Shown here: one piece after another, positions 8,598 through 16,864 of the stretch
How positions within the stretch are numbered: the first letter of the stretch is position 1
Layout of the letters: every line of letters starts with the position of its first letter
Assembly: GCA_016764875.1 (NCBI GenBank)
Contig: JAESQX010000062.1
Coordinates: 1-45,093, forward strand
Length of the DNA: 45,093 nucleotides
Direction of reading: 5' to 3'
Source: Gammaproteobacteria bacterium
GTDB lineage: Bacteria > Pseudomonadota > Gammaproteobacteria > Pseudomonadales > Pseudohongiellaceae
Translations under genes and position numbers: made by a program
The notes under the pieces: model-generated
What the model was told of the DNA's origin: nothing
The model's input: only the letters and a program-made list of their open reading frames with translations
Databases searched by the model: none

Positions 8598-9341
8598 ATG
8601 TGGCAGTGGTTTCATAAATGGGGTTCTCCCAAATGGTTTTATGATCTGTCAGGCAGGTGGCTGCCATGGCTGATTGCTGGCATGGCGGTGTTTTTAACGG
8701 TTGGCGTAGTCTGGGCTCTTCTGTATGTGCCACCTGACTACCAGCAGGGATATACGTCCCGAATTCTGGTGGTACATGTAGCCGTCGCTGGCACCTCACT
8801 GGCTTTTTTTCCAATTATGGCAATTGCCGGCACCGTAACCCTGGTGTGGAAGATGAAAATGGCGGATATGGTCGCCAAAGCTGTTGCATCATTGGGAGCA
8901 TGGTTTTCTGCAATTACCTTGGCAACGGGTTCTATCTGGGGTAGCGTCATGTGGGGAACGTGGTGGGAATGGACAGACAGCCGACTTACATCAATGCTGT
9001 TTCAGTTTTTCCTGCTAATAAGTGTTATTTCCCTTCGCTCCGCCCTGAATGATTCCGAGACGGCGGCCAGGGCTTGTGCTTTATTATCCATAGTGGGCTG
9101 TATTAATGTAGTAGTTATCAAGTATTCGGTAGAATGGTGGAACACCTTGCATCAGCCTGCCAGTGCATTGAGCGCCAGTAGCGGGAGCGTCAACGGAATT
9201 GAATTCTGGCTGCCGACACTGATTATGGTGATAGCCATGTACCTGTTTGTTGCCGTATCCGTGATGATGGGGACCCGCAATGAAATTCTGCAGCGCGAGG
9301 GTCGCTCGAAGTGGGTACAAGACCTGGTAAAAGAAGGTTAA
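8598..9341 (+). CDS. ccmC: CcmC, haem handling protein
   Basis: CcmC binds haem in its tryptophan-rich periplasmic loop and transfers it to CcmE. The protein (247 aa from the ATG) has six membrane segments, the two family histidines in LVVHVAVAG and WWNTLHQPAS, and the tryptophan signature WGTWWEWTDSRLTS. The family signature is WGTWWxWDxRLTS, so this copy has one extra residue between the last W and the D. The frame is open two codons upstream to a TTG, but the ATG after GCAAGGATTGATA is the better start. It follows ccmB after 108 bp. Confidence 0.94.
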   Translation: MWQWFHKWGSPKWFYDLSGRWLPWLIAGMAVFLTVGVVWALLYVPPDYQQGYTSRILVVHVAVAGTSLAFFPIMAIAGTVTLVWKMKMADMVAKAVASLGAWFSAITLATGSIWGSVMWGTWWEWTDSRLTSMLFQFFLLISVISLRSALNDSETAARACALLSIVGCINVVVIKYSVEWWNTLHQPASALSASSGSVNGIEFWLPTLIMVIAMYLFVAVSVMMGTRNEILQREGRSKWVQDLVKEG

Positions 9342-9350
9342 AAACCAAAT

Positions 9351-9596
9351 ATGATTGACGCAATTCAGTTTTCAAGCTTTAGTGAGTTTCTCAATATGGG
9401 TGGGTATGCTTTCAATGTGTGGACGGTATATCTGCTTTTTGCAATTTTTGTGTCTGTCAATTTGATTGCACCTGTGCGCAAAAGGAAGCAGATTATGCAG
9501 GACCTGAAACGGCGGGTAAGCATGTCCGAATTATCGGAATCCACAACCAGCGCTTCGCGGGAGAGGCGTGATTCAGAAGCGGTGGGGGGGGAATTA
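9351..9596 (+). CDS. ccmD: CcmD, small membrane subunit (reads into ccmE as written)
   Basis: CcmD is the small single-span subunit that stabilises CcmC-CcmE and is needed to release holo-CcmE. The product has FSSFSEFLNMGGYAFNVW at the N-terminus, one hydrophobic segment (about 24-41) and a basic RKRKQIMQDLKRR tail, which is the CcmD pattern. The tail to residue 82 is longer than usual. As printed there is no stop: the frame passes an eight-G run and continues directly into ccmE. With one G fewer it would end at a TAA overlapping the ccmE ATG, the usual arrangement. The end coordinate here is therefore the ccmE boundary, not a stop codon. An AAGAAGG site precedes the ATG. Confidence 0.85.
9584..9591 (+). 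repeat. G8 homopolymer at the ccmD/ccmE junction
   Basis: Eight consecutive G residues sit 5 bp before the ccmE ATG, in the last codons of ccmD. With eight, ccmD and ccmE are in one frame. With seven, ccmD ends at a TAA overlapping the ccmE start. The run is also the only purine-rich candidate ribosome site for ccmE. Confidence 0.9.
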
Positions 9597-10073
9597 ATGA
9601 AGCCATTGCGACGTAAACGGTTATCAATAGTAATTTTTATCGCACTCGGTCTGAGTGTCGGTATCAGCCTGGTACTTTATGCCCTGAGGCAAAACATCAA
9701 TATGTTTTTTACGCCTACACAGGTAGTTTCTGGCGAGGTGGCCAGCGGTCAGAAAATTCGGATTGGCGGTATGGTTAAGGAAGGCTCTGTGCGTAGCGTA
9801 GATGGTTCTCTGGAAGTCAGGTTTATCGCAACAGATTACGCCAGTGACGTAACGATTCATTACGAGGGCATCCTGCCTGATCTGTTCAGGGAAGGACAAG
9901 GTGTCGTGGTGGAAGGGCTGGTGGACACCGCCGGTGTTTTGCAGGCATCCAGAGTTCTGGCCAAGCACGACGAAAACTATATGTCGCAGGAAGTGAAAGC
10001 AGCACTGGACGCGGCTGATGTAGAAAAGCCGGGCTACGAAAACTCTGCTGAAGGGCTGTCGGATGGTACCTGA
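9597..10073 (+). CDS. ccmE: CcmE, periplasmic haem chaperone
   Basis: CcmE receives haem covalently and passes it to the CcmF/H ligase. Numbering from the internal ATG, it has 158 residues: a basic start (MKPLRRKRLS), one N-terminal anchor at about 10-29, the OB-fold domain, and the haem-binding motif AKHDENYM with His124 and Tyr128. The C-terminal tail is acidic. As printed the reading frame is continuous with ccmD upstream, giving a possible CcmD-CcmE fusion of 240 residues starting at 9351. I favour a separate start because the ATG sits exactly where CcmE families begin. The stop overlaps ccmF by 11 bp. Confidence 0.92.
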   Translation: MKPLRRKRLSIVIFIALGLSVGISLVLYALRQNINMFFTPTQVVSGEVASGQKIRIGGMVKEGSVRSVDGSLEVRFIATDYASDVTIHYEGILPDLFREGQGVVVEGLVDTAGVLQASRVLAKHDENYMSQEVKAALDAADVEKPGYENSAEGLSDGT

Positions 10074-12060
10074 GTTAGGTCACTTCACTCTCATTCTGGC
10101 GTTTTGCCTAAGTGTTATTCTTGGCACCCTGCCGATAATCGGGGCAGCACGTGGCAACATTCTATGGATGAACTTCGCTCGTCCGCTCACCGCCGGTGTG
10201 TTCGTTTTCTTGAGTGTCAGTTTGATAATTCTTGCCTATGCCTTTGTCACAGATGATTTTTCTGTACAGTTCGTGGCGCAGCACTCCAATACACTTTTGC
10301 CAACCCGTTACAAGCTTACCGCCGTGTGGGGTGGCCACGAGGGTTCATTCCTGCTCTGGACCTTCATGCTTGCAGGCTGGATGCTTACCGTGAGTATCTT
10401 CAGCAAGAGTATGCCGCTGGACTTTGTGGCCAGAGTTCTCGGGGTACTCGGATTCCTCTGTGCAGGGTATACCCTGTTTATGCTTGCCACATCCAATCCA
10501 TTTGATCGTGTGCTACCCCTGGCTCCGGCAGACGGCGCTGACTTGAATTCTGCGTTACAGGACTTTGGATTTATTATTCACCCACCGACGCTTTACATGG
10601 GATATGTGGGGTTCTCGGTTGTGTTTGCTTTTGCCATAGCAGCGCTACTAAGTGGCAAATTGGATGCGGCCTGGGCTCGCTGGTCGCGGCCCTGGGCTAA
10701 TGTTGCCTGGGCAATTCTTACTATTGGCATTGCCCTGGGAAGCTGGTGGGCCTATTACGAGTTGGGCTGGGGTGGCTGGTGGGCCTGGGATCCAGTGGAG
10801 AACCCGCCATTGATTACCTGGCTGCTGGGAACAGCATTGATTCATTCAATGGCTGTAACCGAAAAACGGGGTATATTTAAAAGCTGGACTGTACTGTTAG
10901 CCATTCTTGCCTTTGCCGGAAGCCTGCTGGGGACCTTTATTACCCGATCGGGATTGCTGACTTCTGTGCATGCATTCGCCAGCGACCCTACTCGCGGCGT
11001 ATATATTCTGGGTTTTATTATCCTTACTGTAGGCGGATCTTTAACCTTGTATGCGTTTCGAGCCCCCCTGATCAGGAACAACTCCGGATTCGCGATGATT
11101 TCCAGAGAAGTGGCGCTGCTGGCAAATAATATTCTACTGGTTGTTGCCAGCGCTTCTATTTTGCTGGGAACGCTATTCCCAATGGTTTTTCAGGCAATTA
11201 CCGATGAATTGATTTCCATTGGCCCACCCTATTTTAACGCTATATTTGTACCTTTAATGGGCATATTAGTATTGCTTCTGGGAATTGGGCCAGTGTGTCG
11301 CTGGAAAAGTACTTCGGTGTCCTTTCTGGTGCAGCGTTTATGGCTGATTGCCGCTGCCAGCATTGTGTTGGGAGTAGTTCTTCCCCTGTTAATAACCACG
11401 AAGTTTTCGTGGTCGGTAACCATTGGCATCAGCCTGGCATTGTGGATTACGTTTTCTATTGTGCGGGATATTCTGAGCAAAATTGCCAATAAGGCCAATA
11501 AGCTTAAGGGTTTAACAGGCTTGCCAGCGGGCTATCTCGGCATGCAGCTTGCTCACTTTGGTGTGGCGGTAATGGTGGTTGGGGTTTGTCTGACCAGCAA
11601 TTTCAGTACGGAAAAAAGTGTTCTGTTGGGCCCCGGTCAGACAATTGACCTGGGTGATTACGATTTTGTATTTAATGGTACGATTCCCATAACCGGACCT
11701 AACTATGTTGGAGATCAGGCTATTATTGTGGTAAGTCACAATGGTGAGTATCTGCGGGATCTGAACCCGGAAAAAAGAATTTATATTGCCAGCAACTCTC
11801 CCTCCACAGAAATGGCCATAGACTCCGGACTATTCCGGGATCTATTCGTTACCCTGGGTGAGCGCAGAGACGGGGGAGCCTGGTCAATGACCATATATGT
11901 TAAACCTTTTATTCGCTGGATCTGGCTGGGGTCCATTTTCATGGCATTGGGTGGGGTAACCGCGGCGGCTGATCGGCGCTACAGACGCTTGCGTCTGAAA
12001 AGCAATGAGGCTGTTGGTAAGCAGGGCGCATTATCCTCAAAACTCCAGACGGTAACTTAA
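10063..12060 (+). CDS. ccmF: CcmF, cytochrome c haem lyase subunit
   Basis: CcmF is the large membrane subunit of the ligase that joins haem to apocytochrome c. The protein (665 aa) has about 15 membrane segments, the HPPTLYMGYVG segment with His173, the tryptophan-rich WWAWDPVEN at 239-247, His261, and the TEKRGIFKSWT and SVHAFASDPTRG motifs. Start MVPELGHFTLIL matches the family and overlaps ccmE. One departure is the segment after WDPVEN, which is PPLITWL where the family usually has ASFMPWL. The start and length are otherwise normal. Confidence 0.96.
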   Translation: MVPELGHFTLILAFCLSVILGTLPIIGAARGNILWMNFARPLTAGVFVFLSVSLIILAYAFVTDDFSVQFVAQHSNTLLPTRYKLTAVWGGHEGSFLLWTFMLAGWMLTVSIFSKSMPLDFVARVLGVLGFLCAGYTLFMLATSNPFDRVLPLAPADGADLNSALQDFGFIIHPPTLYMGYVGFSVVFAFAIAALLSGKLDAAWARWSRPWANVAWAILTIGIALGSWWAYYELGWGGWWAWDPVENPPLITWLLGTALIHSMAVTEKRGIFKSWTVLLAILAFAGSLLGTFITRSGLLTSVHAFASDPTRGVYILGFIILTVGGSLTLYAFRAPLIRNNSGFAMISREVALLANNILLVVASASILLGTLFPMVFQAITDELISIGPPYFNAIFVPLMGILVLLLGIGPVCRWKSTSVSFLVQRLWLIAAASIVLGVVLPLLITTKFSWSVTIGISLALWITFSIVRDILSKIANKANKLKGLTGLPAGYLGMQLAHFGVAVMVVGVCLTSNFSTEKSVLLGPGQTIDLGDYDFVFNGTIPITGPNYVGDQAIIVVSHNGEYLRDLNPEKRIYIASNSPSTEMAIDSGLFRDLFVTLGERRDGGAWSMTIYVKPFIRWIWLGSIFMALGGVTAAADRRYRRLRLKSNEAVGKQGALSSKLQTVT

Positions 12061-12083
12061 GTAGCTTTTTGCAGGAGGTTGCC

Positions 12084-12620
12084 ATGTCACGATTAAAATT
12101 CTTTGCTCCTGTAATCGGTTTTCTGGTTCTCGGAGTGTTGCTGTGGCGGGGGCTTTACCTTAACTCGAGAGATCTGCCTTCCGTCCTGATAAATAAGCCT
12201 TTGCCCGAATTCCAGTTGGAGGATGTTTATGACAACCACCTGGTTGGAAAACAGGATCTGCCTGATGAGATGTTTTTGTTGAATGTGTGGGGAAGTTATT
12301 GCTTGCCTTGCCTGGTAGAACATCCAACTTTGATACGACTTTCCGAGGAAAACATAATTCCCATAGTTGGTATCAATTATAAAGACGAGCAGGATGCTGC
12401 TCTGGACTGGCTGGATACCAACGGAGATCCGTTTTCCTTTAGTATCATGGACGTGCAGGGCCGCTTGGGTATAGACCTGGGGGTGTATGGTGCTCCCGAG
12501 ACATTTTTGATCGATAAAAACGGCTTAATCCGTTATCGCCATGTCAGTGTCATTGATGAACAGGCCTGGAAAGAAATATTTGTGCCTGCCATTGAAGCAT
12601 TGAAACTTGAGGGATCTTAA
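12084..12620 (+). CDS. ccmG: CcmG/DsbE, thiol:disulfide oxidoreductase
   Basis: CcmG is a membrane-anchored periplasmic thioredoxin-like protein that reduces CcmH and apocytochrome c cysteines. It has 178 residues, an N-terminal anchor (about 6-25), the active site YCLPC with Cys73 and Cys76, and the cis-proline loop GVYGAPETFLID. The residue before the first cysteine is Tyr rather than the usual Trp. I chose the ATG at 12084 because a strong GGAGGT site lies 5 bp upstream; the frame is open to a TTG five codons earlier. It directly precedes ccmH. Confidence 0.95.
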   Translation: MSRLKFFAPVIGFLVLGVLLWRGLYLNSRDLPSVLINKPLPEFQLEDVYDNHLVGKQDLPDEMFLLNVWGSYCLPCLVEHPTLIRLSEENIIPIVGINYKDEQDAALDWLDTNGDPFSFSIMDVQGRLGIDLGVYGAPETFLIDKNGLIRYRHVSVIDEQAWKEIFVPAIEALKLEGS

Positions 12621-13085
12621 TTGAAAGCCAAGCTGTTGCTGTTGTGGGTTTTCCTGGGGCTGCTGAGTGTCAGTGTGCCAGTCTACTCCCAGGTGGATAC
12701 TTTCGAATTTGACACCGATGAGCAACATCAGCGTTTTCGCAAGTTGTCTAACGAGCTCCGCTGCCCCATGTGTCAGAATACCAATCTAACCGGCTCCACC
12801 GGTGGTGTGGCAGAAGATTTACGCCGGGAAATTCACCGCATGATTATGGATGGGATGACGGATCAGGAAATTGAGCAGTTCATGTTTGAGCGCTATGGTG
12901 ATTTCATTTTTTATCGTCCCAGGCTCCGGGCTGAAACTATTTTACTCTGGTTTGGTCCATTAGCCTTCCTGTTGATTGGTGGCTATGTGATTTTTAATAT
13001 CGTCAAAAAATCAAAGCCAGGTGAGGTCGAGTCTCTGGACGAAGAGGAACAACAGCGACTCGATGAGTTACTTGAGCATAAATAA
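12621..13085 (+). CDS. ccmH: CcmH, apocytochrome c thioreductase subunit
   Basis: CcmH holds apocytochrome c and is part of the ligase with CcmF and CcmI. It has 154 residues, a signal peptide (MKAKLLLLWVFLGLLSVSV, cleavage near YSQ), the redox motif LRCPMCQNTN with Cys48 and Cys51, the helical DLRREIHRMIMDGMTDQEI segment, and a C-terminal membrane helix at about 108-128. It corresponds to the short CcmH of pseudomonads, with CcmI as a separate protein. The start codon is TTG immediately after the ccmG stop. No ATG is available at the N-terminus, so TTG is the likely start. Confidence 0.94.
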   Translation: MKAKLLLLWVFLGLLSVSVPVYSQVDTFEFDTDEQHQRFRKLSNELRCPMCQNTNLTGSTGGVAEDLRREIHRMIMDGMTDQEIEQFMFERYGDFIFYRPRLRAETILLWFGPLAFLLIGGYVIFNIVKKSKPGEVESLDEEEQQRLDELLEHK

Positions 13086-13121
13086 ATTCACTTCTCATCA
13101 GAGAAAACCTAGGTACACCCC

Positions 13122-14381
13122 TTGTTCTGGATAATCAGTGTTTTTTTCATGCTGTTGGCTACGCTGTTCATGCTGTTTCCGCTATGGAAACACTATCGCT
13201 CCGGCGTTGATAGTACGGGAGGGTTAAGGCAAGAATTTAATCTTTCCATATTCGAGGACCGGCAGCGGGAGCTGGAAGCAGAACTGGCTGGTGGTAGTCT
13301 GGACCAGAAGCAATATGATTCCCTGCTTCTGGAGTTAAAGAAAACCCTGCTTACCGACACTGGCAAACCGGTAGGCGAGGCAACCACGGCAAAGCAACCA
13401 AAAAAGCAGACACCTAGCAAAGAACCTGCTTTGATGATCAAGGCTGTACCTCTGGTCATTGTGCTAATGATTCCTCTGGTAGCCTACTTCTTATACGGAC
13501 AGTGGGGACATCTTAATGATATTGAATTGATGGATCTGTACGAACGCACCGGTGCCGCTGGAGATGATCAGGAAGAAATCAGGAACCTGGTGGTTCAGTT
13601 GGGTGCAGTGGTCCGTGAAGACGAAGAAAATGAGTGGGCGTGGTATTTTCTAGGCCGTAATTTTTCCAACATGGGTATGTATACCGAAGCTGAGGTGGCT
13701 TTTCAGCGCGCCAGTGATTTGATGCCGGAGGGGGCTGACAAAGCCGCAACATTGGGTATTTATGCGCAGATAAAATATGTTCTCAGCGGCGGTGAACTGA
13801 CCGATGAAGTACAGGCGATTCTTGACCGGGCCATGGCCATCAATCCGTCAAATTTTACGTCCTTGCAATTGCTGTCTATAAATGCCGAAACAACCGGCGA
13901 CTATAAGAGTGCCATTGGGTACTGGCGTTTGATGATTCAGGGAAATCCAAATTCGTCAATGGCCCGGGAATTGCGCGGCCAGATTGCAGAGGCTCAACAA
14001 CTACTGGCACAAGCTGGTGGAGACGGCGCTTCAGCTGGGCCCCGCATTGAGGTCAGTATTCAGTTGGCCGAAGGGCTTGAGCTACCCGCCGAATTGCGCG
14101 TGTTTATTTCTGCACGTAACGCCGAGCGGGAGGGCATGCCTCCATTGGCTGCCTTCGACCTGTTGGTTCGTGACCTCCCAGCGACAATTACCCTTGATGA
14201 CAACCTTGCCGTTGGACCTTTCAACCTGTCTTCCGCTTCAACGGTATATGTTACTGCGGCCGTATCCCGTTCGGGGTCTGCGACGGTGCAGTCAGGAGAT
14301 TATCGGGTGGTGTCAGAGAGTTTTTCCCTTGCCGGTGAGCAAACTACCAGAGAGCTGGTTATCAGCGATATTGTGCCCTGA
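13122..14381 (+). CDS. ccmI: CcmI, TPR apocytochrome chaperone
   Basis: CcmI (CycH) binds the C-terminus of apocytochrome c and delivers it to the CcmF/H ligase. The 419-residue protein has two membrane segments (about 1-22 and 107-126) separated by a cytoplasmic coiled-coil region (EDRQRELEAELAGGSLDQKQYDSL). A periplasmic TPR region follows (AWYFLGRNFSNMGMYTEAEVAFQRA), then a C-terminal beta domain (IEVSIQLAEGLELPAE). This is the full-length form. The start codon is TTG (MFWIISVFFM), with an alternative ATG nine codons downstream. It ends the ccm cluster. Confidence 0.93.
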   Translation: MFWIISVFFMLLATLFMLFPLWKHYRSGVDSTGGLRQEFNLSIFEDRQRELEAELAGGSLDQKQYDSLLLELKKTLLTDTGKPVGEATTAKQPKKQTPSKEPALMIKAVPLVIVLMIPLVAYFLYGQWGHLNDIELMDLYERTGAAGDDQEEIRNLVVQLGAVVREDEENEWAWYFLGRNFSNMGMYTEAEVAFQRASDLMPEGADKAATLGIYAQIKYVLSGGELTDEVQAILDRAMAINPSNFTSLQLLSINAETTGDYKSAIGYWRLMIQGNPNSSMARELRGQIAEAQQLLAQAGGDGASAGPRIEVSIQLAEGLELPAELRVFISARNAEREGMPPLAAFDLLVRDLPATITLDDNLAVGPFNLSSASTVYVTAAVSRSGSATVQSGDYRVVSESFSLAGEQTTRELVISDIVP

Positions 14382-14404
14382 CGGGCTACCGGTTTTCAGG
14401 CAAT

Positions 14405-15034
14405 ATGTACCTTGCTGAATTTCTAACCATTGCAATAGCGCATCTGTTCGCTGTCGCATCCCCGGGGCCTGATTTTGCGATTGTATTGCGCTATACCGTT
14501 GTTGGTGGAAAAAGAGCCGGCCTTTGGACAAGCCTGGGAATAGCCGCCGGAATCCTGCTTCATGTAAGCTACGGTTTGCTGGGGATAGGATTGCTGATAG
14601 CCAGTTCGGAAATTCTGTTCGGTGTTCTAAAATTACTTGCTGCGGTATATCTTGTTTATCTCGGGATAAAAGGCATCAGGGAATCTTTTCGCCACCCTGG
14701 CTATAAACTATCGGCAGGCGAGCATTCCTACCTCTCAGCAGGGTCCCTGATATTTACCGGGTTTCTGACTAACGGGCTCAACCCCAAGGCTACACTCTTC
14801 TTCCTTGCAATATTCACGCTGGTAATTGAACCAGGTACGCCGATGCTGGTTCAGCTCGGCTACGGAATCTATCTCTCCATTGCAACCTTCATATGGTTCG
14901 CGCTGTTGTCGCTATTATTGGGAATGGAACCGGTAAAGCGTATTTTTTTAAGCCGTGGACGCTGGTTTGATCGAGCATTGGGGATTGTTCTTATCGCCCT
15001 GGGAATACAGCTTTTAATAACCACCGCCCCTTAA
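14405..15034 (+). CDS. LysE/RhtB family amino acid exporter
   Basis: The 209-residue protein has the six-segment layout and the N-terminal signature ASPGPDFAIVLRYTVVGGKRAG of the LysE/RhtB family of inner-membrane amino acid effluxers, plus the central NGLNPKATLFFLAIF motif. Substrates in the family include lysine, arginine, homoserine, threonine and cysteine, and cannot be read from this sequence. It lies 23 bp after ccmI and 84 bp before moaA on the same strand, with no terminator seen between it and ccmI. The call is sure at family level only. Confidence 0.92.
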   Translation: MYLAEFLTIAIAHLFAVASPGPDFAIVLRYTVVGGKRAGLWTSLGIAAGILLHVSYGLLGIGLLIASSEILFGVLKLLAAVYLVYLGIKGIRESFRHPGYKLSAGEHSYLSAGSLIFTGFLTNGLNPKATLFFLAIFTLVIEPGTPMLVQLGYGIYLSIATFIWFALLSLLLGMEPVKRIFLSRGRWFDRALGIVLIALGIQLLITTAP

Positions 15035-15118
15035 TAGTATTACGGACTGTCTAAAATCAGCATAATGCTCGGAAATATTTGGTAATATACCGCTATCCTG
15101 CTAAAACACTGAGCAAAC

Positions 15119-16120
15119 ATGTCTACACAGAATCAGCAATTGATTGATAACTATGGCCGACGGGTTGACTATATTCGCCTGTCTGTTACCGATCGCTGTG
15201 ATTTTCGTTGTGTCTATTGCATGACGGAAAACATGACTTTTTTGCCGCGCAATCAGGTTCTCTCCCTGGAAGAGCTGAATCAGGTAGCCCTGGCGTTTAC
15301 CGAACTTGGTGTCGATAAAATTCGTGTTACCGGTGGTGAGCCAATGGTACGCAACAACATTATGTCGCTGATGAACTCCCTGGGTTCACTGCCAGGTTTA
15401 AAGGAATTATTACTGACTACAAACGGCGCACAACTGGATAAATACGCCCCCCTGCTGAAACAAGCCGGAGTGAACCGGATAAACATCAGTATAGACAGCT
15501 TGATACCGGATCGATTTCGACGGATTTCAAGGGTAGGCAAGCTGGAGAAGGTAATCGAAGGAATAGATGCGGCGATTGCCGCCGGATTCGACAGGATTCG
15601 CCTGAATGCTGTGATTATGAAAGGTTACAACGATGACGAAGTGTTGGATCTGGTTAAATTCTCTCTGGATAAAGGGGTGGATATTGCTTTTATTGAAGAG
15701 ATGCCCCTGGGGCAGGTATCTGACCATCGCCGTGAAGATACGCTATGCACCAATGACTGGGTCAAACAGGTGATTGAGGAACAGTTCACACTGGTGCCCA
15801 CTCCCAGTAAAACAGCGGGGCCTTCGAAATATTGGCAGGTCTCCGGGCAGTCCAGCCGTATAGGTTTCATTTCTCCGGTAAGCCATAATTTTTGTGCAGA
15901 TTGTAACCGGGTAAGGGTAACGGTGGAGGGGCGCTTGTTGCTTTGTCTGGGTAATGAGCATTCGGTGGATTTGCGCGAGGTGTTAAGAGATCCAGACAGG
16001 AATTTTGAAGACCTGAAGCAGGTAATCGTGGAAGCAATGAATCTCAAGCCAGAGCGGCACTATTTTTACGACAGTGATCACGAGCAACCGGTGCGATTAA
16101 TGAATATGACTGGTGGTTAA
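15119..16120 (+). CDS. moaA: GTP 3',8-cyclase MoaA
   Basis: MoaA is the radical SAM enzyme that, with MoaC, converts GTP to the first molybdenum cofactor intermediate. The N-terminal [4Fe-4S] motif is CDFRCVYC, with Cys27, Cys31 and Cys34. The C-terminal second cluster motif has Cys259, Cys262 and Cys276. The SAM-binding TGGEP is at 71-75 and the conserved Gly-Gly is at the very C-terminus. The length of 333 aa is normal. moaB follows, but moaC, moaD and moaE are not in the window. Confidence 0.97.
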   Translation: MSTQNQQLIDNYGRRVDYIRLSVTDRCDFRCVYCMTENMTFLPRNQVLSLEELNQVALAFTELGVDKIRVTGGEPMVRNNIMSLMNSLGSLPGLKELLLTTNGAQLDKYAPLLKQAGVNRINISIDSLIPDRFRRISRVGKLEKVIEGIDAAIAAGFDRIRLNAVIMKGYNDDEVLDLVKFSLDKGVDIAFIEEMPLGQVSDHRREDTLCTNDWVKQVIEEQFTLVPTPSKTAGPSKYWQVSGQSSRIGFISPVSHNFCADCNRVRVTVEGRLLLCLGNEHSVDLREVLRDPDRNFEDLKQVIVEAMNLKPERHYFYDSDHEQPVRLMNMTGG

Positions 16121-16136
16121 ACGTATTGTGTCGAAT

Positions 16137-16640
16137 ATGAGTAAGACCGTTTTGAATATTAAAGTAATCACTGTCTCCGACACTCGTACCCAGGAAACGG
16201 ACAAGTCAGGCAATGTGCTGGTAGATAGAGTGCAAGCGGCCGGACATAGTTTGCTGGGCAAGCGCATCATTCCTGATGATGTGTACCACCTTCGGGCTGA
16301 AGTGTCGGCTCATATTGCTGATCCAGAGGTGCAGGTTGTGTTGATGACAGGGGGAACCGGTTTTACAGATCGTGATAATACCCACTATGCCATTGCGCCA
16401 CTGCTGGAAACGCCCATTGAGGGCTTTGGCGAGCTGTTTCGTCAAATATCATTTGAGGAAATTGGTTCTTCCACTATCCAGTCCAGAGCTTTCGCAGGAT
16501 TGACTAACAAGACGATTATTTTCTGTGTTCCAGGTTCACCCGGCGCTTGTGCTACGGCCTGGGATAAAATAATTGAAGCGCAACTGAACAGTTCCCACAA
16601 GCCTTGTAATTTTGTCGATAAATTAGTATCTGACGCTTAA
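16137..16640 (+). CDS. moaB: MoaB, molybdenum cofactor biosynthesis protein
   Basis: This 167-residue protein is MoaB (MogA/MoaB family, molybdopterin adenylyltransferase-like). It contains VITVSDTR, LMTGGTGFTDRDNT and the RAFAGLTNKTIIFCVPGSPGAC region with ASN/Gly-rich loops of the family, and FEEIGSSTIQSRA as in E. coli MoaB. The frame runs upstream to a GTG that overlaps moaA, but the ATG used here starts the conserved part (MSKTVLNIKVI). No strong ribosome site is seen for it, so coupling to moaA is likely. Confidence 0.94.
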   Translation: MSKTVLNIKVITVSDTRTQETDKSGNVLVDRVQAAGHSLLGKRIIPDDVYHLRAEVSAHIADPEVQVVLMTGGTGFTDRDNTHYAIAPLLETPIEGFGELFRQISFEEIGSSTIQSRAFAGLTNKTIIFCVPGSPGACATAWDKIIEAQLNSSHKPCNFVDKLVSDA

Positions 16641-16697
16641 CCACTAATTCTGATCAAAATTTGCTTTGAGTTCTTCAGGCCGCCCTGGATTGCCTGT

Positions 16698-16835
16698 CTA
16701 TGCAGAATTTGACAGCTGGAGTGAGGTCTTACAGGTGGGGAGTGAAACAATCACCAGCCAGGAAATGGTTTGTTCTTGAATAAGAACATTTTGCTTCGCT
16801 AGCTGGTGAAAAGCTCTTGAAGGAATGTATTGCAT
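16698..16835 (-). CDS. Possible small protein, 45 aa, unknown
   Basis: This short reading frame is on the minus strand. It starts MQYIPSRAFHQLAKQ and has a weakly hydrophobic centre (TISWLVIVSL). A very good ribosome site, AGAAGGAGA, lies 5 bp before the ATG. It follows the 37-residue frame upstream on the same strand after a short gap that contains a perfect hairpin (CTAGCA-TCCGG-TGCTAG, 16848-16864). I do not recognise the product. Its middle overlaps a nested inverted repeat, so the stretch may instead be a structured RNA. Nothing but the ribosome site supports translation. Confidence 0.35.
   Translation of the reverse strand: MQYIPSRAFHQLAKQNVLIQEQTISWLVIVSLPTCKTSLQLSNSA
16751..16809. 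repeat. Nested perfect inverted repeats
   Basis: An outer arm TCACCAGC (16751-16758) pairs with GCTGGTGA (16802-16809). Inside it, TGTTCTT (16771-16777) pairs with AAGAACA (16782-16788) across a GAAT loop, followed by TTTT on the plus strand. All pairs are perfect. It could fold as RNA from either strand, or serve as a terminator for moaB or a feature of the small ORF on the minus strand. Confidence 0.6.
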
Positions 16836-16864
16836 GATGCTCTCCTTCTAGCATCCGGTGCTAG

